DNA of 64,000 bases from Saccharum officinarum (Eukaryota; Streptophyta; Magnoliopsida; Poales; Poaceae). Positions 59,990 through 64,000 of the stretch are shown in pieces. Position 1 is the stretch's first letter. Every line of letters starts with the position of its first letter. The stretch lies in the NCBI GenBank assembly GCA_020631735.1, contig CM036197.1:45927880-45991879 (forward strand), written 5' to 3'. The notes under the pieces were generated by a model. The model did not search any database and had not been told where the DNA came from. It saw only the letters and a program-made list of their open reading frames with translations. The position numbers and the translations under genes are program-made.

Positions 59990-62734
59990 TTTTCAGAGTC
60001 CTCTAACAGAACACCTGGGGACAATTGTTGTTGGAAAAAATGGTATTTGAAATAATGTTTCATTGAAGAACTAAGCATTTGGTTGTCTAACAAAATTTGT
60101 GAGAAAAGAAAGCTAAGATCAAACAAAAGCATCCATGACCACAGATAGAGAGTAGAATTCAATGGGTCCAGTGTCAAGTTAGTTTCTTATGCACATAAAA
60201 GATGCATGTGACTGCAAATACATCTGATATATAAATCGATACTAGTAGTACCTTATCTCAGGCCACGTGAGGTTATTGTCAGAACTCCTAAAACACTTCC
60301 ACAAAGACGATGGTCCTCTCGCTTAGAACCTGTGCGGTGGCTGCTCTGCATACCATGTTCAAATTAGAGTCAGGGATTGGGAGCTTCATGGCACGTTGGC
60401 GGGCATCAGCTCATCACTAGTGTATGAGAGCATAAGGCAGGACCAGTATCATCATCCCTGCAAAGACATGCCTCACCACGTTAGTGAATGAAATAGCAAT
60501 AGGCATTCAGGAGGAGAGGGCAGCGATACATATACATAAACCTATGCAAGAGATATTTAGCACAGGAGAAGATCCTAAACACGCATTGCCCAGAAAACTA
60601 CACTAAAAAAAAATTGGAATGATTTCATGCACCACTAAAGTTTATGGTTCAATTTTTGTCACGGAAAAAGAAGAATTCAGCTTGTTAAGCACCATTTGAG
60701 ATTATATTTATCATATTTTAGTTAAAATCTAAAATCTTGGTTGTTTGGTCAACCTGCTTGTTCAGCTCCTCCACACAGTGGCATTCTCAGCTCATTGACA
60801 TTATATTTTAGACAACAAAAGTGACATAATATTTATAATACATTCTTTTAGATAAACCTAGGCAATTATGATCAAACGTTTGCACTTTACAGAACTCTAA
60901 AGTAAGGCATTTTCTTGTAATAGATAAACCATGGTGGAACTATTAAGATGGACCAGAAGAGCTTCCTAATCTGCATGAATTAAATCATTCGCATATTCTA
61001 GTACAACACCAGCCTTAGCGTTACACTGAACCTTTAGCAGAACAGGGGAGACAAAGCTCATGAAATCTAACTACTACTAATTAGAAGCAGAAGCTTAGGA
61101 GACAAAGCTCATGAAAATGCCACGTCTGATATCATGGTGTCTTAGGTGGAGTCTCGAATCTTATCATCTGGATTATGTTTTCTATATCATTTGTGACATT
61201 GTTGCCGCACTAAACAGCTCACTACCACTACCAATTATTATTATCATTTGTGACATTTGTGACATTGTTGCCTCACTAAACAGCTCACTAAACATGCACT
61301 ATAAGGTATGCATATGCACCATGCTGGATTGTTGGAAAGAAGTCACCTATCTTAGATCACAGTTGCAAATATTATAAGGCTTATAGTGCAAAAGCACTAG
61401 GTATAGTCATATGCACGAATAATAGACATAGCATTCATAAGGAATTGCAGCCATGGCATGAGTTTATATAAATGACTTGAACAAAATTATAGGCGACTTC
61501 TAAAGTTGCAATAGAAGTCACTACTAAAATGGATCCTGGTCCACCCTGCACATACTTGTTCGGCCAGCTAGCTCAGAGAACTAGGTGCAAGATGATTTCA
61601 GATTATATGATGAAAAAGGAACCAGGAAACATGACCAGAGAATCCTAATTAGAGGACAAAAAGAGTGTCACTAAATAGGGAGGAATCTTGGCAAAGACAG
61701 TTGGTACAGAAAAAACCAGTAGTAAGAGATAATCTCAGGCTCTTCTCAGTTCACTAGGATGAAAACAACATAATACCTTGGTGAAGAGAGCCTACAAAGT
61801 AAAAACTGAACAATGAATTAAAGTGGTGATTGAATTCTCTGGAAATCAGTAACAATACATTGATTTGTCTGAATACCACCCAGTAACAAGAAAGGCAACA
61901 ACAATAATGGCCGGACGGGGAACTGGACAGCCATAACAAAAAATAAAAATGGAGAAAGAGTGTACGTACAGGGTGCATGCAATGCAATGATTTGTGGCTA
62001 CAATTACCATCAACAAGCTAGAAAAATGGAAATGAATTACAATGCAAGTGACTGCTGTTTCCTAGAATATTATGTTAAGTACAGAAGCATAAAACAACAA
62101 AATTTCAGAGACTCAGAACTAGACTCAATATGTCCATTCATGTATCCAATTGATAGAGATCAATCAGGTGATGACAATCTAGAGCATTTCAATGGCCACA
62201 TAAATCATACAACAGACATGATGGATTAAAAAGTGTGAAGTATAGCTAATTGAATATGACAGTGTGAAATGATGTGACAAACAGAACCTAAATCCCATCC
62301 CCAATGGAAATATAAACCACACACAACTTTAGAAGAGATCCAACACAAAATAGGACTGAACTCAATATACACAATTTAAGAGATGCTGTCAGGATCCAAG
62401 AAACCTAACCAAACATGAACTGAGTTGAGTTTATTGGAATTACATATGCGCTTTAAATCTTTAAGCACAATTGCAGATCATATACTCCTATAAAGATAAA
62501 CCCCACTAGAGATTTCTCTCAACATGCAAGCTATCCACATCAACAATCCACTAGAAGTTGAAATTATAACCAACTAGCACATATAATTATGATAGTTTCT
62601 CTTCATCCACTAACATGCGTTTAGTTGTCCACAACGATGTGTCGAACCAATCACCAAAATTAATTTAAGATTGTTTCATTTATATAACTATAAATATAAA
62701 TAGGTAATTTCTTTTAAAATTGTTTGGAATACCT
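59990..62734. other. Intergenic, no gene recognised
   Basis: AT-rich DNA with open frames no longer than about 90 codons on either strand, none with a recognisable domain. A short direct repeat containing atttgtgacattgttgcc and ctaaacagctcac occurs at about 61188-61285. I see no conserved gene. Confidence 0.5.
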
Positions 62735-62761
62735 GCAACAACGCGCGGGGTATCCACCTAG
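62735..62761 (+). mobile_element. Possible Helitron 3' terminus
   Basis: caacaacgcgcggggtatcc followed by acctag and then T resembles grass Helitron 3' ends (GC-rich short palindrome, then CTAG, inserted before T). No matching TC-start 5' end was located, so the element is not delimited. Confidence 0.3.
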
Positions 62762-63204
62762 TTACATATATTACCATGTACCAGTTTCATGAATGAAAAC
62801 AACTCATGACTGTAGTAATAAAGAAAACAAGCACATTAAGAGAAAGCTTATCCTGAGGCAAAGCATGCAGCAGTCACGAAGCATAAGGTGATGAAGATGT
62901 GACATAGCTGCCAGATGCCGTCGGGTGTGGCCTATGGCCTTCGGCGATCTTGCCATGCCACACAACACTCACCCTAGAGATGAGGGGGGCTTCAACTAGC
63001 ATGGCTGAACTAGGGGGTGCACGACATCCATGGACTTGGTTGGGGAGTAAGTTCAGTTGACAGTGCGGTTTACTCAAAAAAAAAATTAAGAAGGCGCATA
63101 TGCATAGTATTATCAGCCGTGGATTGCATGATACAAGCCTATGGGAAAAAAGTTAGTTGATTAATCAGGGAATCTGAAGAAAAATATGTGTCTCCCTTTA
63201 TGTG

Positions 63205-63302
63205 TCTCCCTGTTTCTCGTCTCTTTTGGGTTTCATCTCTAGCCTACCCCAACTTGTTTGGGACAAAAGGCTATGTTGTTGTTGTTGTTGTTATTGTTGT
63301 TC
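63205..63302 (+). mobile_element. Au-type SINE 3' fragment with (TTG)n tail
   Basis: tttcatctctagcctacccc, then caacttgtttgggac and a gttgttgtt tail (63274-63301) match my memory of the 3' region of plant Au SINEs, which end in TTG repeats. The 5' Pol III promoter part is not evident, so it is probably truncated. Confidence 0.5.
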
Positions 63303-63349
63303 AGAATCAAGAAAAAAATTGCCAGGCCTCTATAGTGAAAAACACCCAA

Positions 63350-63593
63350 GGGTGTGTTCGCTTCGCGAAAAGTAGGTGAAAAGTTACTGTAGCATCTTTC
63401 GTTGTTATTTGGCAAAATTTGTCCAATCATGGACTAACTAGGCTCAAAAGATTCGTCCTGACATTTACAGACAAACTATGCAATTAGTTATCTTTTTTAC
63501 CTACATTTAATGCTCCATGCATGCGTCGAAAGATTCGATGTGATGGGTGGAAGAGGAAATATTTTGGATTTGCATGGCAACTAAACAGGGCCC
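63350..63593. mobile_element. MITE related to the CAD intron 4 element
   Basis: Starts gggtgtgttcgctt and ends aactaaacagggcc. Internal motifs (caaaagattcgtcctgacat, catttaatgctccatgcatg, tgatgggtggaagagg) match the CAD intron 4 MITE in opposite orientation. Flanking caa on both sides may be its duplication. Confidence 0.6.
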
Positions 63594-64000
63594 AAGTATG
63601 AAATTGCTTAATTAACATGGAGCTAGTCAGCATTGCCACATCCATGACCATTTAATTTACAAAACATTCTAAGAGAAAGAGAACGACTAATCAACTGAAC
63701 CAACAGTGTAATATTCTAATTAGATATCTTTTGCTCACAACACCTTGTATCGACCCACAAGTAAATAGAGAAAGAGAACAGTGAGAAAGAGATTGATCAT
63801 ACATATTTGGTGCTTCCATTCTAACTGCCATCAGGATGACGTAGTGTAGTCTTCTAATAATTAGATAGTTTTTTCTCACAACATGCATCAACTTCAAAAA
63901 ATAAAATAGCCAGTGAGAAAGAGAAGTGTGTGCTCTAAATAAAGAGCAAGAAACCTAGGCATATTATAAATGCAAAATTCATTTAGATTTATGCTGTGCC

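Overview
The window is nuclear DNA of a grass, most likely a panicoid/andropogonoid (sorghum-sugarcane-Miscanthus type). Evidence: a six-exon grass-style cinnamyl-alcohol-dehydrogenase-like (CAD-like) gene with GT-AG introns, grass MITE families (Stowaway, hAT), Sirevirus-type Ty1/copia elements with multiple polypurine tracts and CCGGACGC/GCGTCCGG-rich LTRs, a Tat-lineage Ty3/gypsy element, and nested insertions. A run of exactly 100 N (4726-4825) marks it as a draft scaffold. Only one host gene family is recognisable; most of the rest is transposable elements.

Layout: (1) 1-10656 is a tandem duplication with a repeat unit of about 5.95 kb plus the gap. Copy 1 of the CAD-like gene (63-2051, exon 1 lies left of the window) reads open. 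Copy 2 (5539-7983) has all six exons but five frameshifting indels. Each copy is followed by the same poly-C tract, hAT MITE and Stowaway MITE. (2) 11653-26627 looks like one very long minus-strand LTR (Del/Tekay-like solo LTR), split by a young, nearly intact Sirevirus (element 1, 12358-22911, TSD atcgc). (3) 26628-47663 is an older, 5'-truncated Sirevirus (element 2) with gag, pol, an env-like third ORF and a 3' LTR. Its pol is split by a decayed minus-strand Tat gypsy element (29618-40381). (4) 48626-50934 is another LTR-like fragment abutting a third, inverted and 3'-truncated CAD-like copy (51004-52520, minus strand). (5) 54781-59696 is a very young minus-strand copia element with identical 120-bp LTRs and TSD atatc. 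(6) 59700-64000 holds MITEs, a SINE-like 3' end, a possible Helitron end and otherwise unrecognised intergenic DNA.

No single new gene system is claimed. The most interesting points are: an env-like ORF (43105-45537) that keeps one frame for 2.4 kb while carrying twelve stops, each one C-to-T step from CAG, CGA or CAA; an LTR-like palindrome array with a TATA-like box just upstream of that ORF; a conserved gag-pol junction that looks like a 3' splice site in both Sireviruses; and evidence that recombination between LTRs and breakage at a MITE site have remodelled this CAD cluster.
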